A stretch of DNA of 52,472 bases from Microbacteriaceae bacterium (GTDB taxonomy: Bacteria; Actinomycetota; Actinomycetes; Actinomycetales; Microbacteriaceae). Positions 32,549 through 42,600 of the stretch are shown piece after piece (positions within the stretch are counted from its first letter, which is position 1; each line of letters opens with the position of its first letter). The notes under the pieces were generated by a model. It ran no database searches. It saw only the letters and a program-made list of their open reading frames with translations, and was not told the origin of the DNA. The translations under genes and the position numbers were made by a program. The DNA is taken from assembly GCA_018666065.1 (NCBI GenBank), contig JABJAO010000044.1:1-52472 (forward strand), in the 5' to 3' direction.

Positions 32549-34507
32549 GTGAGCACAAGTGGCATAGAACGTGACGAGCGCGATACCGGTATTCATCCTG
32601 GAGATGACCTCTATCTCCACATGAATGGTCGCTGGCTCGAGCGTTCTCCTATCCCTGAGGACAAGGCTCGGTTTGGCGCCTTCACGATTATCGCCGAGGA
32701 AGCAGAGAAGGCTGTTCGGGAAATCCTCGAAGAGGCTGCACTGGCGGAGCCCGGCTCGGAGGCCAGAAAAGCGGGAGATCTTTACTCCACCTTCATGAAC
32801 GAGGCCAGAATCGAGAAAACGGGGAAGGCACCACTCGTGGAAGCCCTTGCCTCGATTGAGACTGCTCACACCCAGGGGCGAAACGCGCTGGTATCCCACC
32901 TCGGTCGCCTTGAGCGCTCGGGAGTCGAAGGCCTCTGGCAGTTATTCGTGGACAACGACCCGGGCGACCCGGAACAGTATGTGATTTTTCTGGAGCAGGG
33001 CGGCATCAGCTTGCCGGACGAGTCGTATTACCGGGAGGAAGCCTTTGCTGACACGCGTGATGCGTATGTGGCCCACCTGGAGCGGGTTTTTGCGCTTGCT
33101 GGAGTGAGCGAGGCCGCGCAACGATCAGCGCGCGTTATGGAATTTGAGACAGCCATGGCCTCGCACCACTGGGACAACGTTCGATCCCGCGATGCGGAAG
33201 CAACCTACAATCCGAGCTCTCGTGCGGAGCTGACGACTGTTCTCGGCGATTTCCCTCTGGAGCTCTGGCTGGACGCGAGCGAGATTCCTGGTGAGAAATT
33301 CTCTCAGGTAATTCTTCGCCAGCCGAGTTTCGTTGCCGCGCTGTCGAATGTGTGGACTCAGCAGAGCATGGAGGTACTTCGGGATTGGATGATGTGGGGT
33401 GTCATCAGGTCTTTTTCTCCCTATCTCACGGAGGATCTCGTCGAGGCCCACTTTGATTTCTATGGGCGAACCCTTTCGGGAACCCCCAAAATTCGTCCAC
33501 GCTGGAAACGAGCGGTGTCGTTTGTGGAAGGAGTGATGGGGGAGGCGGTTGGAAAACTGTATGTCGAGAGGAATTTCCCTCCGGAGGCTAAGTCTCAGAT
33601 GGACGAGCTCGTTGCAAAGCTTCTGGAGGCCTACCGGCTGAGTATCCAGGGACTCGAGTGGATGAGCGCCGACACGAAAGAAAAGGCGCTCGACAAGCTC
33701 GCTACCTTCAATCCCAAGATTGGGTACCCCGCGCGCTGGCGGGATTACTCGCAACTCACTGTCGACCCCGATGACCTGTGGGCAAATGTCGTGGCGGGTA
33801 ACGAGTTCGAATTTCAGCGTGAGCTGCGCAAGATCGGTTCTCCGCTGGATCGAGACGAATGGTTCATGACTCCGCAAACCGTGAACGCGTATTACAACCC
33901 GGGTTTCAACGAGATTGTATTTCCCGCTGCTATTTTGCAATATCCATTCTTTGACCCTGAGCGGGATGCTGCCTCGAACTATGGCGCAATCGGTGCGGTC
34001 ATTGGTCACGAAATCGGTCATGGATTCGATGACCAGGGATCACGATTTGATGGCCACGGTCGGTTGCACAACTGGTGGAGCGACGATGACCGCGCCGCCT
34101 TTGAGGAGCGAACCCAAGTCTTGGTCGACCAGTTCAACGCGCTGAGTCCGAAGGATGTGCCGGGGCAGCACGTCAACGGTGAGCTCACGATTGGCGAGAA
34201 CATCGGAGATCTTGGCGGTTTGGCGATCGCGTGGAAGGCCTATCAACTCTCTTTGGAGGGTGCAGAAGCCCCGGTAGTCGATGGCCTGTCAGCCGCTGAG
34301 CGATTCTTTTTGTCGTGGGCTCAGTCGTGGAAGCTCGCGGTTCGTCCTGAAGAAGCGCAGCGCTTGCTCCAGATAGACCCGCATTCGCCCTCGGAGTTCC
34401 GATGCAATCAGATTGCCCGCAACCTCGACGAGTTTTACGAGGCCTTTGGGGTGACCTCGGAGCATGAATTGTGGCTGGACCCCAAGGATCGCGTCAGCAT
34501 CTGGTAA
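32549..34507 (+). CDS. M13 family metallopeptidase (neprilysin/PepO-like)
   Basis: A zinc peptidase of about 652 residues, the usual size for bacterial M13 enzymes. The N-terminal M13 region starts at GIHPGDDLYLHMNGRW. The active site is HEIGH (His487, Glu488, His491) with the third ligand in ENIGD (Glu550, Asp554). NAYYNP and the C-terminal DPHSPSEFRCN match the substrate-binding NAFY and RVNGP-type region. No signal peptide is present, so it likely degrades peptides in the cytoplasm. The start is uncertain: GTG 32549 with AGGG at 8 bases is preferred, with ATG 32531 and ORF start 32516 as alternatives. Confidence 0.93.
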   Translation: MSTSGIERDERDTGIHPGDDLYLHMNGRWLERSPIPEDKARFGAFTIIAEEAEKAVREILEEAALAEPGSEARKAGDLYSTFMNEARIEKTGKAPLVEALASIETAHTQGRNALVSHLGRLERSGVEGLWQLFVDNDPGDPEQYVIFLEQGGISLPDESYYREEAFADTRDAYVAHLERVFALAGVSEAAQRSARVMEFETAMASHHWDNVRSRDAEATYNPSSRAELTTVLGDFPLELWLDASEIPGEKFSQVILRQPSFVAALSNVWTQQSMEVLRDWMMWGVIRSFSPYLTEDLVEAHFDFYGRTLSGTPKIRPRWKRAVSFVEGVMGEAVGKLYVERNFPPEAKSQMDELVAKLLEAYRLSIQGLEWMSADTKEKALDKLATFNPKIGYPARWRDYSQLTVDPDDLWANVVAGNEFEFQRELRKIGSPLDRDEWFMTPQTVNAYYNPGFNEIVFPAAILQYPFFDPERDAASNYGAIGAVIGHEIGHGFDDQGSRFDGHGRLHNWWSDDDRAAFEERTQVLVDQFNALSPKDVPGQHVNGELTIGENIGDLGGLAIAWKAYQLSLEGAEAPVVDGLSAAERFFLSWAQSWKLAVRPEEAQRLLQIDPHSPSEFRCNQIARNLDEFYEAFGVTSEHELWLDPKDRVSIW

Positions 34508-34547
34508 TCGCTAGAAAACCCCGCTACGCTGGGGGACATAACAACAC

Positions 34548-34563
34548 ATTCCAAAATTGGAAT
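34548..34563. promoter_or_regulatory. Inverted repeat upstream of small membrane-protein operon
   Basis: ATTCCAA-AA-TTGGAAT: two perfect 7-base arms with a 2-base spacer, 17 bases before the ATG of the next gene and in the only gap before a three-gene operon. It is shaped like an operator for a dimeric regulator. No regulator could be assigned. Confidence 0.45.
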
Positions 34564-34580
34564 ACGTACTGGAGGCTGTG

Positions 34581-34835
34581 ATGAGGGGCAAGATTCTCTT
34601 CGTTTTTGGACTGGCAATGGGATACGTGCTGGGCGCGCGCGCCGGACGAGAGCGCTACCAACAAATCAAGGCCGGCGCAGAGAAAATCTGGATGGACCCG
34701 CGAGTGCAGGAGCAGGTCCACACCGTTGAAGACTTCGTGAAAGACAAAGCACCCGATCTGGCCGAAAAGGCAACCACGGCGGCGAAGAAGGTTGTCTCCA
34801 CGGTGCGCAACGCCCGTGACGACAAGGGTGAATAG
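34581..34835 (+). CDS. YtxH-like small membrane-anchored protein
   Basis: An 84-residue protein from ATG 34581, with GGAGG 5 bases upstream; the ORF start at 34557 is rejected. One N-terminal hydrophobic segment (KILFVFGLAMGYVLGARAG) is followed by RERYQQI and an amphipathic helical tail rich in Lys, Glu and Ala. This pattern is common in actinobacterial proteins that precede a Holin-X gene. Role unknown, possibly in envelope stress. It is 5 bases from the next gene. Confidence 0.82.
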   Translation: MRGKILFVFGLAMGYVLGARAGRERYQQIKAGAEKIWMDPRVQEQVHTVEDFVKDKAPDLAEKATTAAKKVVSTVRNARDDKGE

Positions 34836-34840
34836 TTTTC

Positions 34841-35251
34841 GTGGCTGACCCCCAAGAAGCTCGTTCGCGAGCGAAAGGAAAGTCTTTCCTCTCGCTCATC
34901 ACTGACGTGCCTCATCTCATCTCGCAATTGATTCGTGCCGAGATTGAGTTGCTCAAAGCAGAATTGGTCTCAAAGCTCAAAGCTGTCGGTGCCGGGCTGG
35001 GACTGTTCATCATCAGCCTCTCGTTGGTTCTTTTGGCTCTTCTGTTGCTCATCTTTGTGGGGGTTTTCGCCCTTGCTCTGGTCTTGCCGCTGTGGGCAGC
35101 AACGCTCGCGGTCGCCGGCATTGTGGTGCTGGCGGCGGTGATATTTGCCGCGGCGGGTGCCGGCATGATGGCACGGGCGAAATCACCTATGCCGGATGAG
35201 ACGGTGGAGAGTATTCGTCGCGATATCCGAGTTCTCCGGGGAGATAAGTAA
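34841..35251 (+). CDS. Phage holin family protein (Actinobacterial Holin-X type)
   Basis: A 136-residue membrane protein starting at GTG 34841. An amphipathic N-terminal region (SLITDVPHLISQLIRAEIELLKAELVSKLKAVG) precedes two long hydrophobic segments at about 50-75 and 80-108. A short charged tail (ESIRRDIRVLRGDK) ends the protein. The sequence fits the Holin-X (phage_holin_3_6) family, which despite its name is a normal chromosomal membrane family. No phage genes are nearby. The TAA stop is directly followed by the next ATG. Confidence 0.85.
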   Translation: MADPQEARSRAKGKSFLSLITDVPHLISQLIRAEIELLKAELVSKLKAVGAGLGLFIISLSLVLLALLLLIFVGVFALALVLPLWAATLAVAGIVVLAAVIFAAAGAGMMARAKSPMPDETVESIRRDIRVLRGDK

Positions 35252-35479
35252 ATGGCCCGGTCTGACGTGAAGGACTTCGTCGGGGAGACTCGCAAGGATT
35301 TGGGCGCGACCCTGGATGAAATTGAGCACCGGATGCGTCCCGATGTGCTGGCGAAGAAGTTTGGATCCTGGGTGTCACGGTCCTATGACGAGAACGCCAC
35401 TCCCTGGCTGGTGGGAGCCGCGGTCGCGCTCGTCGGGTCGGTTGCTGCCGTTCTCTGGGCGCTCTTAGGCGACGACTAG
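35252..35479 (+). CDS. DUF3618-like small membrane protein
   Basis: A 75-residue protein: a charged N-terminal helix with VGETRKDLGATLDEIEHRM, similar to the RxDLxxTLDxIExR pattern of DUF3618, and one C-terminal membrane segment (ATPWLVGAAVALVGSVAAVLWALLG). Third gene of the operon with a YtxH-like and a Holin-X protein, an arrangement typical of actinobacteria. Function unknown. Its TAG stop shares CTAG with the convergent oxidoreductase. Confidence 0.8.
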   Translation: MARSDVKDFVGETRKDLGATLDEIEHRMRPDVLAKKFGSWVSRSYDENATPWLVGAAVALVGSVAAVLWALLGDD

Positions 35480-36486
35480 TCGCGAACTCGCACGACAACC
35501 CGACCGCGGGTGCGTCCAGAAAGGACCCGCGGGGCAATCTCGAGGGCTTTGTCGAGAGGGATGTCCTCGGCGATCTCGTCGCAGTGGAGGGAATCCACCG
35601 TGGCGGCGAAGTGGTTCCACAGGTCCTGGCGCACCGCCTGGGTCTGGAACACCGAGTTGATTCCAAGCAGGCTCACTCCCCGCAAGATGAAGGGAAGAAC
35701 GGTTGTCGGCAGGTCGGCACTGGCGGCGAGTCCGCAGGCGGCGACCACACCGTCAGTTTCCACGCACGACAGCAGCGTCGCCAACATGTCTCCACCGGCC
35801 TGATCGATAGCGCCGGCAAATCTTTCGCCCAAGAGCGGGCGCTGGGGATGGGTGAGAAATTCGTCACGTGAGAGTACTTCAGTGGCGCCGAGGTTGGTCA
35901 GGTAGGACGACTCTTCGACCCTGCCGGTGATTGCGACACTGGAGTAGCCGGCAGCGCTGAGAAGCGCGAGAGCGAGCGAACCGACTCCACCGGCTGCACC
36001 GCTCACGGCGATGGGTAACGCCGAAGACTCAGGCGTCACACCGTGACGCTGCAGTGCTGCCACGGCAAGACCTGCGGTAATTCCTGCCGTCCCCAAAGTT
36101 GCGGCGTGATGGAGAGAAAGCTCTGGCGGAAGAGCGATGACATGCTCGGGTTCACCCATCACGGCTGTGGCAAGACCGCCATGACGGTTCTCTCCATAGC
36201 CATACCCGGTAATCACCACGGGGGTTCCCTCGGGCAGAGCGCTGTGAGAGCTCTCCTCGACTACTCCCGCACTATCTATGCCTGGAATCAGTGGTGGTTT
36301 CCTCACCACGCCGGGTGACCCCGTCAACGCGAGTGCGTCTTTGTAGTTCACGGCGGAATAGTGGACTGCAATCCTCAGGGAGCCTTCTCCCATTTCGGAC
36401 GCGGGGATGGAATCGCGGAAGCGGCTGGTCAGCGGACCTGAACCATCGGAATCAATCCACCACCCGGAGACCGATTTAGCCAAACA
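35476..36486 (-). CDS. MDR family NADPH:quinone/acrylyl-CoA reductase-like oxidoreductase (AcuI/YhdH type)
   Basis: A zinc-free medium-chain reductase of about 336 residues. YSAVNYKDALALTG and PGIDSAGVVEES mark the N-terminal catalytic domain. VSGAAGGVGSLALALLSAAGYSSVAITGR is the NADP-binding Rossmann fold. The C-terminus has LLGINSVFQTQAVRQDLW. This is the YhdH/AcuI pattern, whose members reduce acrylyl-CoA or quinones with NADPH. No ATG is available near the family start; TTG 36486 fits best and overlaps the pfkA stop. The ORF-track start 36546 reads far into pfkA. Confidence 0.85.
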   Translation of the reverse strand, partial: CLAKSVSGWWIDSDGSGPLTSRFRDSIPASEMGEGSLRIAVHYSAVNYKDALALTGSPGVVRKPPLIPGIDSAGVVEESSHSALPEGTPVVITGYGYGENRHGGLATAVMGEPEHVIALPPELSLHHAATLGTAGITAGLAVAALQRHGVTPESSALPIAVSGAAGGVGSLALALLSAAGYSSVAITGRVEESSYLTNLGATEVLSRDEFLTHPQRPLLGERFAGAIDQAGGDMLATLLSCVETDGVVAACGLAASADLPTTVLPFILRGVSLLGINSVFQTQAVRQDLWNHFAATVDSLHCDEIAEDIPLDKALEIAPRVLSGRTRGRVVVRVRD

Positions 36487-37498
36487 GCATCGCCGCCGCT
36501 TCGTAGCGGTCATCCGGGACAGTCTTGAGATCGCCGAGGGCTTCAACGAAGTCGACCCGGTGAATCTCGGTGCCCCGAAGAGCCACCATGTGACCCCATT
36601 CGCGATCGTTGACCAAGTTGATCACGCTCATTCCAAAGCGGGTTGCCAGCACACGGTCATACGCGCTCGGTGTTCCTCCGCGCTGGATGTGTCCGAGTGT
36701 TGTCGCTCGGGTTTCAATTCCTGTGGCCTCTTCGATTAGCGGCGCGAGCCTTTCGCCGATGCCGCCAAGGCGTGGGCGGCCAAAGGCATCGAGTCCGCGC
36801 TCTGAGTGCGCGTCATCCATCGTGTCCAAGACAAATCCTTCAGCGACAACGACGAGGGGGGCCCGACCGCGGTCGTAGGCAGAGCGAACCCATCCCAGGA
36901 GTTCCTCCATGCTCGTCTTTCTCTCCGGAATCAAGATGGCGTGAGCGCCCGCGGCCATACCGGAATGGAGGGCGATCCAGCCGACGTGTCGACCCATGAC
37001 CTCAGCGACCATGCATCGCGAGTGAGAGTCACCCGTGGTGCGCAAGCGGTCCATGGCCTCGGTGGCAATACTGATTGCGGTGTCAAAACCGAAGGTGTAG
37101 TCGGTGCCATTGAGGTCGTTGTCTACAGTCTTGGGAACTCCAACAATGGGGATTCCTGCGTCACTGAGTTCTTTGGCTGCAGCCAAAGAACCCTCGCCAC
37201 CGATGGCGATGATCGCGTCGAGCGCGTGCTCAGCGATGACCTCCTTGACCCGTTCGGCGCCGCCAAAATCGAAGGGGTTTGTGCGAGACGTCCCCAGAAT
37301 GGTGCCGCCCTGTTTGGAAATCCCTTTTACTTCGTTTCGAGTGAGAGGTGTCGTTGTTGATTCACACAGGCCCTTGTATCCGCCCACAAATCCCACAAAC
37401 TCGTGACCGTGGACCCGGGTTCCCTTCAATACCGCAGCGCGAATAACAGCGTTCAGACCGGGGGCGTCGCCACCGCTGGTCAACATTCCAATTCTCAT
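36476..37498 (-). CDS. pfkA: 6-phosphofructokinase
   Basis: A 340-residue phosphofructokinase of glycolysis, converting fructose 6-phosphate to the 1,6-bisphosphate. ATG 37498 (MRIGMLTSGGDAPGLNAVIRA) is the family start. The phosphoryl-donor motif reads IGGEGSLAAA, and the catalytic loop is PKTVDNDLNGTD. MGRHVGWIAL and LGHIQRGGTPSAYDRVLATR are also conserved. GGEGS is common in actinobacterial PfkA. Whether ATP or pyrophosphate is the donor is best judged by the residue after the first GG. Overlaps the next gene at its 3' end. Confidence 0.95.
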   Translation of the reverse strand: MRIGMLTSGGDAPGLNAVIRAAVLKGTRVHGHEFVGFVGGYKGLCESTTTPLTRNEVKGISKQGGTILGTSRTNPFDFGGAERVKEVIAEHALDAIIAIGGEGSLAAAKELSDAGIPIVGVPKTVDNDLNGTDYTFGFDTAISIATEAMDRLRTTGDSHSRCMVAEVMGRHVGWIALHSGMAAGAHAILIPERKTSMEELLGWVRSAYDRGRAPLVVVAEGFVLDTMDDAHSERGLDAFGRPRLGGIGERLAPLIEEATGIETRATTLGHIQRGGTPSAYDRVLATRFGMSVINLVNDREWGHMVALRGTEIHRVDFVEALGDLKTVPDDRYEAAAMLFG

Positions 37499-37529
37499 GT
37501 CCCCTATTCTCCCTGGTTTTGACAAGCCT

Positions 37530-37546
37530 GGGGTTCCAGAAACCCC
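37530..37546 (+). other. Small hairpin in divergent pfkA upstream region
   Basis: GGGGTT-CCAGA-AACCCC forms a 6-bp stem with a 5-base loop, 32 bases upstream of the pfkA start. It may be an operator or leader structure. Evidence is base pairing only. Confidence 0.3.
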
Positions 37547-37638
37547 ATGGTTTCCTTAGGTTTCACCAAGCCCGCACATAGGCAAGCGATTTAGCGTTAA
37601 GCAACGAACGACATACGAGCACCAACAAAGGAGAACCC

Positions 37639-37992
37639 ATGACCGAGGAAAAGAAGACTGCTCAGGCAACCGACAAGGCCCCAACACAGGTCTCGGTGGG
37701 ATTGTCAGAAAAGAACGAGTTCCCCGGTCAGACGCTGGGAATCGTGGCCCTCGTGCTCTCGTTCTTCAGCCAGCTTCCCGCCCTGATCCTCGCCATCGTA
37801 GCGTGGGTGTGGTCCAACAAAGCAGGCGTCAATAACGTTCCTGCCAAGGTGGCCGTCGCGATTAGTTCGGTCTTGATGGTTCTGGGGCTTCTCGCTCTGA
37901 TCGGCTGGATCGTCCTGGTTGCCTCAACCGTTGGCGAGTTCGGTGACTTGGGAATCTGGAACGACATGGGCCCCCGGGGGCTTCGCTCCTAG
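37639..37992 (+). CDS. DUF4190-like two/three-pass membrane protein
   Basis: A 117-residue protein with AAAGGAG upstream of ATG 37639. A polar N-terminus of about 30 residues precedes hydrophobic segments at about 35-58 (TLGIVALVLSFFSQLPALILAIVAWVW) and 72-95. The pattern LGIVALVLSF...P..ILAIVAW is typical of DUF4190/DUF4870-like small membrane proteins. Function unknown. It converges on the flavoprotein gene and shares CTAG stops with it. Confidence 0.8.
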   Translation: MTEEKKTAQATDKAPTQVSVGLSEKNEFPGQTLGIVALVLSFFSQLPALILAIVAWVWSNKAGVNNVPAKVAVAISSVLMVLGLLALIGWIVLVASTVGEFGDLGIWNDMGPRGLRS

Positions 37993-39566
37993 AAACCCTC
38001 CGACTCGAGGACTGCCATAGCGGCATTGTGTCCCGCAATGCCGCTGACGGCACCCCCTCGGCGAGCCCCTGATCCGCACAGAAGAATCCCGTGATCGGCA
38101 GTACCAACACCCCACCGCTGTTCGGGTGTGGAGAGGTCAGCGTCATCCTCCACAAACGGCCACGCGAGTGGGCCGTGAAAGATGTTCCCTCCGGGAAGCT
38201 TGAGGGCGTCCTCTAAATCTGCCGTGGTCTTTGTTTCAATACACGGGCGACCCTCGCCATCGAGAAGGAGAACCTCGTCGAGGGGTTCGCCCAACACACT
38301 GTTGAGTGATGCGACCACTGCTTCCTGGAGTGCGCTGCGCAAGGCGTCCGGGCCCATCGTGGCGGTGAGGCGATGTGGAGCGTGAAGCCCAAAGACGGTG
38401 AGTGTGTGAGCACCAGATTCTTGAAGCTCAGGAGACAAAATGCTCGGATCGGTCAAGGAATGGCAATAGATCTCGCACGGCAGGAGACGTGGAATAACCC
38501 CTGATTCTGCGCTCTGGAACGCATCATCCAACTGGGACCACGTCTCGTTAATGTGGAAGGTTCCCCCGAAGGCCGCCTCAGGACTGAGCGACGAATCTTT
38601 GAGTCGGGGGAGCCGACTGAGGACCATGTTCACTTTGACCTGCGCGCCTTCAGCCGGTGGAGTGTGCAATTCACGTCCGCGCAGCAGCTCGAGCTCCTGT
38701 GGAGAAGCGTTGACCAAAACGTAGCGACCGCGAATGCTGTGGGTGTCCGCACCACGGGTGAAAGTGACGACCTTGTCATCACTGATAGCTGTCACCGTTG
38801 CATCGGATACCAACGTCGCACCAGCGTCTCGCGCCGCGTGGGCGAGAGCTCCCGAGACTGCGCCCATTCCGCCAATCGGGACGTCCCAGTCTCCTGTTCC
38901 CCCACCAATCACGTGGTAGAGAAAACACTTATTGGCATCGAGCTGGGGATCGATATTGGGGGCAAAAGTGCCAATGAGCCCATCGGTGAGCACGACCCCG
39001 CGGACCAGGTCATTGCCGAAGGTGCGCTGAATGTCCTCACCGATGGGATTGTCGATGAAGCGATTCCACAGCGAATCATCTCCGGTGGCGGTGCGCAGGT
39101 GAGCTTTCGCTTCCGAGCGGGTAATGAGGGGGTCGGTCACCCCAGGGAACAGAGCTGCGGCGAGAGTGGCTGTGTCAGCGTAAAACTGCTCCCAGGCCGG
39201 GAAATCGTCCCCAGCTCCGAGAGCCTCGAAAGAATCTCGCGTGGACTGGTCATCACGGTTATCAATCAGCAGACCTGTCTCGTGTCCAGGTAGTGGCGTG
39301 TATGAGGAATAACGGCGCTTGGCCAGTTCAATGGGCAGTGATAAGTCATCGACGATTTTCTGCGGCAGCAGACTCACCAGGTAGGAGTAGCGCGACAGGC
39401 GGGCCTCAACCCCTGAAAAGGTCTGTTGCGACACGGCCGCCCCGCCCCATTCGCCCAATCGCTCGAGAATTGTGACGGATAGTCCGGCACCTGCGAGGTA
39501 GGCGGCAGCAGTCAGGCCGTTGTGCCCGCCGCCCACGATGACAACGTCTGCGTATTCGGTGCTCAT
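37989..39566 (-). CDS. Phytoene desaturase-like FAD-dependent oxidoreductase (PYROXD2-like)
   Basis: A 525-residue flavoprotein. The N-terminal dinucleotide-binding motif is VVIVGGGHNGLTAAAYLAGAGLSVTILER. RYVLVNASPQELELL and the C-terminal GILLCGSGARRGGAVSGIAGHNAA close the FAD site. HNGL rather than the FSGL of true CrtI, and no carotenoid genes nearby, point to the NAD(P)/FAD oxidoreductase group that includes PYROXD2, not carotenoid synthesis. Substrate unknown. It diverges from putA with 89 bases between starts. Confidence 0.87.
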   Translation of the reverse strand: MSTEYADVVIVGGGHNGLTAAAYLAGAGLSVTILERLGEWGGAAVSQQTFSGVEARLSRYSYLVSLLPQKIVDDLSLPIELAKRRYSSYTPLPGHETGLLIDNRDDQSTRDSFEALGAGDDFPAWEQFYADTATLAAALFPGVTDPLITRSEAKAHLRTATGDDSLWNRFIDNPIGEDIQRTFGNDLVRGVVLTDGLIGTFAPNIDPQLDANKCFLYHVIGGGTGDWDVPIGGMGAVSGALAHAARDAGATLVSDATVTAISDDKVVTFTRGADTHSIRGRYVLVNASPQELELLRGRELHTPPAEGAQVKVNMVLSRLPRLKDSSLSPEAAFGGTFHINETWSQLDDAFQSAESGVIPRLLPCEIYCHSLTDPSILSPELQESGAHTLTVFGLHAPHRLTATMGPDALRSALQEAVVASLNSVLGEPLDEVLLLDGEGRPCIETKTTADLEDALKLPGGNIFHGPLAWPFVEDDADLSTPEQRWGVGTADHGILLCGSGARRGGAVSGIAGHNAAMAVLESEGF

Positions 39567-39655
39567 AGGCGTTAAGTCTAAGGACCTTGTCCCAGCGATG
39601 GCTCCCCAAGGCTGTTAGTGTGCGCGGGGCGACGCCGGGGCGTAGCATTCTCCCT

Positions 39656-42600
39656 ATGCCTGCCGCCTCGTCGTTACGTCGTCCTGCAACCCAGGGTGTG
39701 AGCGGAATTTCCGCTGCACAACAGCTCGCTGATGAGTCTGTTGCCCAGGTGCGGGCGTGGCTCGAGAGAGCGGCCCGCCTTCACCGGAAACCTGATGCGA
39801 GCTCGGAGCGTTTAGCGGGTGTGCTGAAAGATCCGAAGGGGCCTGCGTTTGCTCTCGGATTCGTTGATCGGGTGGCGCGGCCGGAGGACTTGACTGTTGC
39901 GGCAGCCAACTTTCGCGAGCTCTCCCGCGACATTCCGGCGTTCTTGCCTCCGGTTCTTCGCCTCCTCATTCAGCTGGGCGGATTTTTCGCGCCAATATTT
40001 CCCGGCATTGTTGTTCCGATCGCGCGCTGGGCGCTCAAGACCCTGATTGGTCATCTCATTATTGATGCGAGCGAGAAGAAGCTCACCGCGTCGCTGAAGC
40101 ACCTGAAGAAGAAGGGTGACCGCCTCAATATCAACCTCCTGGGCGAAGCGGTGCTGGGCGACGAGGAAGCCGACCGCAGGCTGGCTGGAGTTCAAGCGTT
40201 GATTGCTCGCGAGGATGTCGACTACGTGTCGGTCAAGGTCTCGGCAATGTCGAGCCAACTGTCCATGTGGGCCTACAAAGAAACCGTTGATCGGGTCGTG
40301 AAGCGACTGATCCCCCTGTATGCCCAAGCGGCAGCGACGACGCCTCCGACCTTCATCAACCTCGACATGGAGGAATTCAAAGACCTCGACATGACACTCG
40401 ACGTGTTCGAGCGTGTTCTGGGGGATAAGAGCCTGCGCTCCTACACCGGCGGGATTGTCCTCCAGGCCTATCTCCCTGAAGCACTCGCCGCGATGAAGAG
40501 AATTCAGAGTTTTGCTTCTGCCCGGGTTAAAGCCGGCGGCGCTCCTGTGAAGATCCGTGTGGTGAAGGGCGCCAACCTCCAGATGGAACAGGTCGATGCG
40601 GAGCTTCACGACTGGCCATTGGCAGTCCTCCCCTCGAAACAAGCCAGCGACACCAATTACAAGCGGGTGCTCGAATGGTCACTGACTCCCTCGCGCAGTA
40701 AGAATGTGCGCATCGGTGTGGCAGGACACAATCTCTTCGACGTGGCATTTGCGCACCTCCTCGCAGAGAGCCGTGGGGTTCAGGCAGCCATCGACTTCGA
40801 GATGCTCATCGGGATGGCGCCCCAACAGGCAGATGCAGTTCGCGAAACAGTGGGCGGGCTGATCCTGTACACGCCTGTGGTGCACCCGAAAGAATTTGAC
40901 GCCGCCGTCGGGTATCTCGTGAGACGACTCGACGAGAACGCCAGCTCCGAGAACTTCATGTCCGCAGTGTTCGACCTGCACGACAATGACGAGATATTTT
41001 CCCGCGAAGAACGTCGCTTCCGCGAGTCACTCGCGGCCCTCACGGCCAAAGCTCCCCCGGTTCACCGATCGCAGAACCGAGGCGCAGAGGCCCCATCCCC
41101 CACGAAGGCTGGTGCGCCCTTCCACAACGAAGCTGATACAGACCCTTCCCTCGCGGCCAACCGCGAGTGGGCTGATCAGATTCGCGCCCTCGCGAAATCT
41201 CAGCGCGGCAAAGCGTTGGGCACTGAATCCTTGCGCACAGCACACATCTCGGACTCCTTGGGGCCGATCAAAGGTGGAATCGCAGTAGACGACCTCGTAG
41301 CGAGGGGACGCCTTGCCGGGGCTGAGTGGGCAAAGAGACCTGCGGCAGAGCGTGCTGAAATTTTGCGTGCAGCAGGTGACCGGCTTGCGAACGCGCGGGG
41401 CGACCTACTCGCCGTCATGATGCAAGAAGCGGGCAAGACGTTGCAGGAGGGTGATCCTGAAGTCAGCGAAGCAATTGACTTTGCTCGCTACTACGCCAGA
41501 CTCGCTGTGGATCTCGAGACGATTGACGGGGCTAAATTTCAGCCCTCCCGTTTCACGCTGGTAACACCGCCGTGGAACTTCCCCGTGGCGATCCCTGCAG
41601 GGTCGGTTTTGGCTGCGCTTGCCGCGGGGAGTGCGGTCGCGATTAAGCCGGCACCTCAGGTACGCAGATGTGGTGCTGTGATGGTCGAGGCGCTGTGGGC
41701 TGCGGGAGTTCCCAAGGACGTTCTTCAGCTTGTTGATGTGGAGGAGGGACAAATAGGCCGAGGCCTCATTTCTCATCCGGGCGTCGACCGCCTCATTCTT
41801 ACCGGCGCTTTTGAGACTGCGGAACTCTTTCGTTCCTGGCGGGCTGACCTGCCCCTGTTGGCAGAAACGAGCGGAAAGAACGCCATCGTGGTCACGCCGA
41901 GCGCTGACTTTGACTTGGCTGTCGCCGATATCGTCAAGAGCGCCTTTGGGCACGCTGGCCAGAAGTGCTCGGCAGCGAGCCTCGTGATTCTGGTCGGGTC
42001 AGTGGCCAAGTCCGAGCGATTCCGTCGTCAACTCATGGATGCTGTCACCACCTTGAGGGTCGGATATCCCGATGACCCCGAATCTCTGATGGGCCCTGTC
42101 ATCGAGCCACCAGGGACCAAGCTCGAATCAGGCCTCACCGAGCTTGGCGCTGGGGAGAGCTGGCTCGTGACGCCCAAACTTCTCGATGAGCGCGGGCGAC
42201 TCTGGAGCCCTGGTGTTCGCGATGGCGTGAAGCCCGGGAGTACCTTCCATCAGACCGAGTATTTTGGTCCGATTTTGGGAATCATGAGCGCCAGGAATCT
42301 GCAGGAGGCTTTGGCCATCCAGAATGGTGTCGACTACGGCCTCACTGCAGGGGTTCATTCCCTTGACCCCCGGGAAGTCTCCACCTGGCTCGCGGGCGTT
42401 CAGGCAGGCAACTGCTATGTCAACCGAGGTATTACCGGTGCCATAGTGCAGCGCCAGCCCTTTGGTGGCTGGAAGAAATCAAGTGTCGGTCCTGGCACAA
42501 AAGCTGGCGGGCCCAGTTACCTGATGGGACTTGGTTCCTGGAGAAGCACCATAGCGAGCGTCAGCGCAGAGTCTGTTCGGGCTGACCCATTTGTCGCAAG

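Noticed and set aside
34841-35251. Prophage remnant suggested by the holin name
   Set aside because: The Holin-X family is a normal actinobacterial chromosomal membrane family, and no lysin, integrase or structural phage genes are nearby.
37989-39566. Carotenoid phytoene desaturase (crtI)
   Set aside because: The FAD motif and overall pattern fit the PYROXD2-like group, and no phytoene synthase or other carotenoid genes are in the window.
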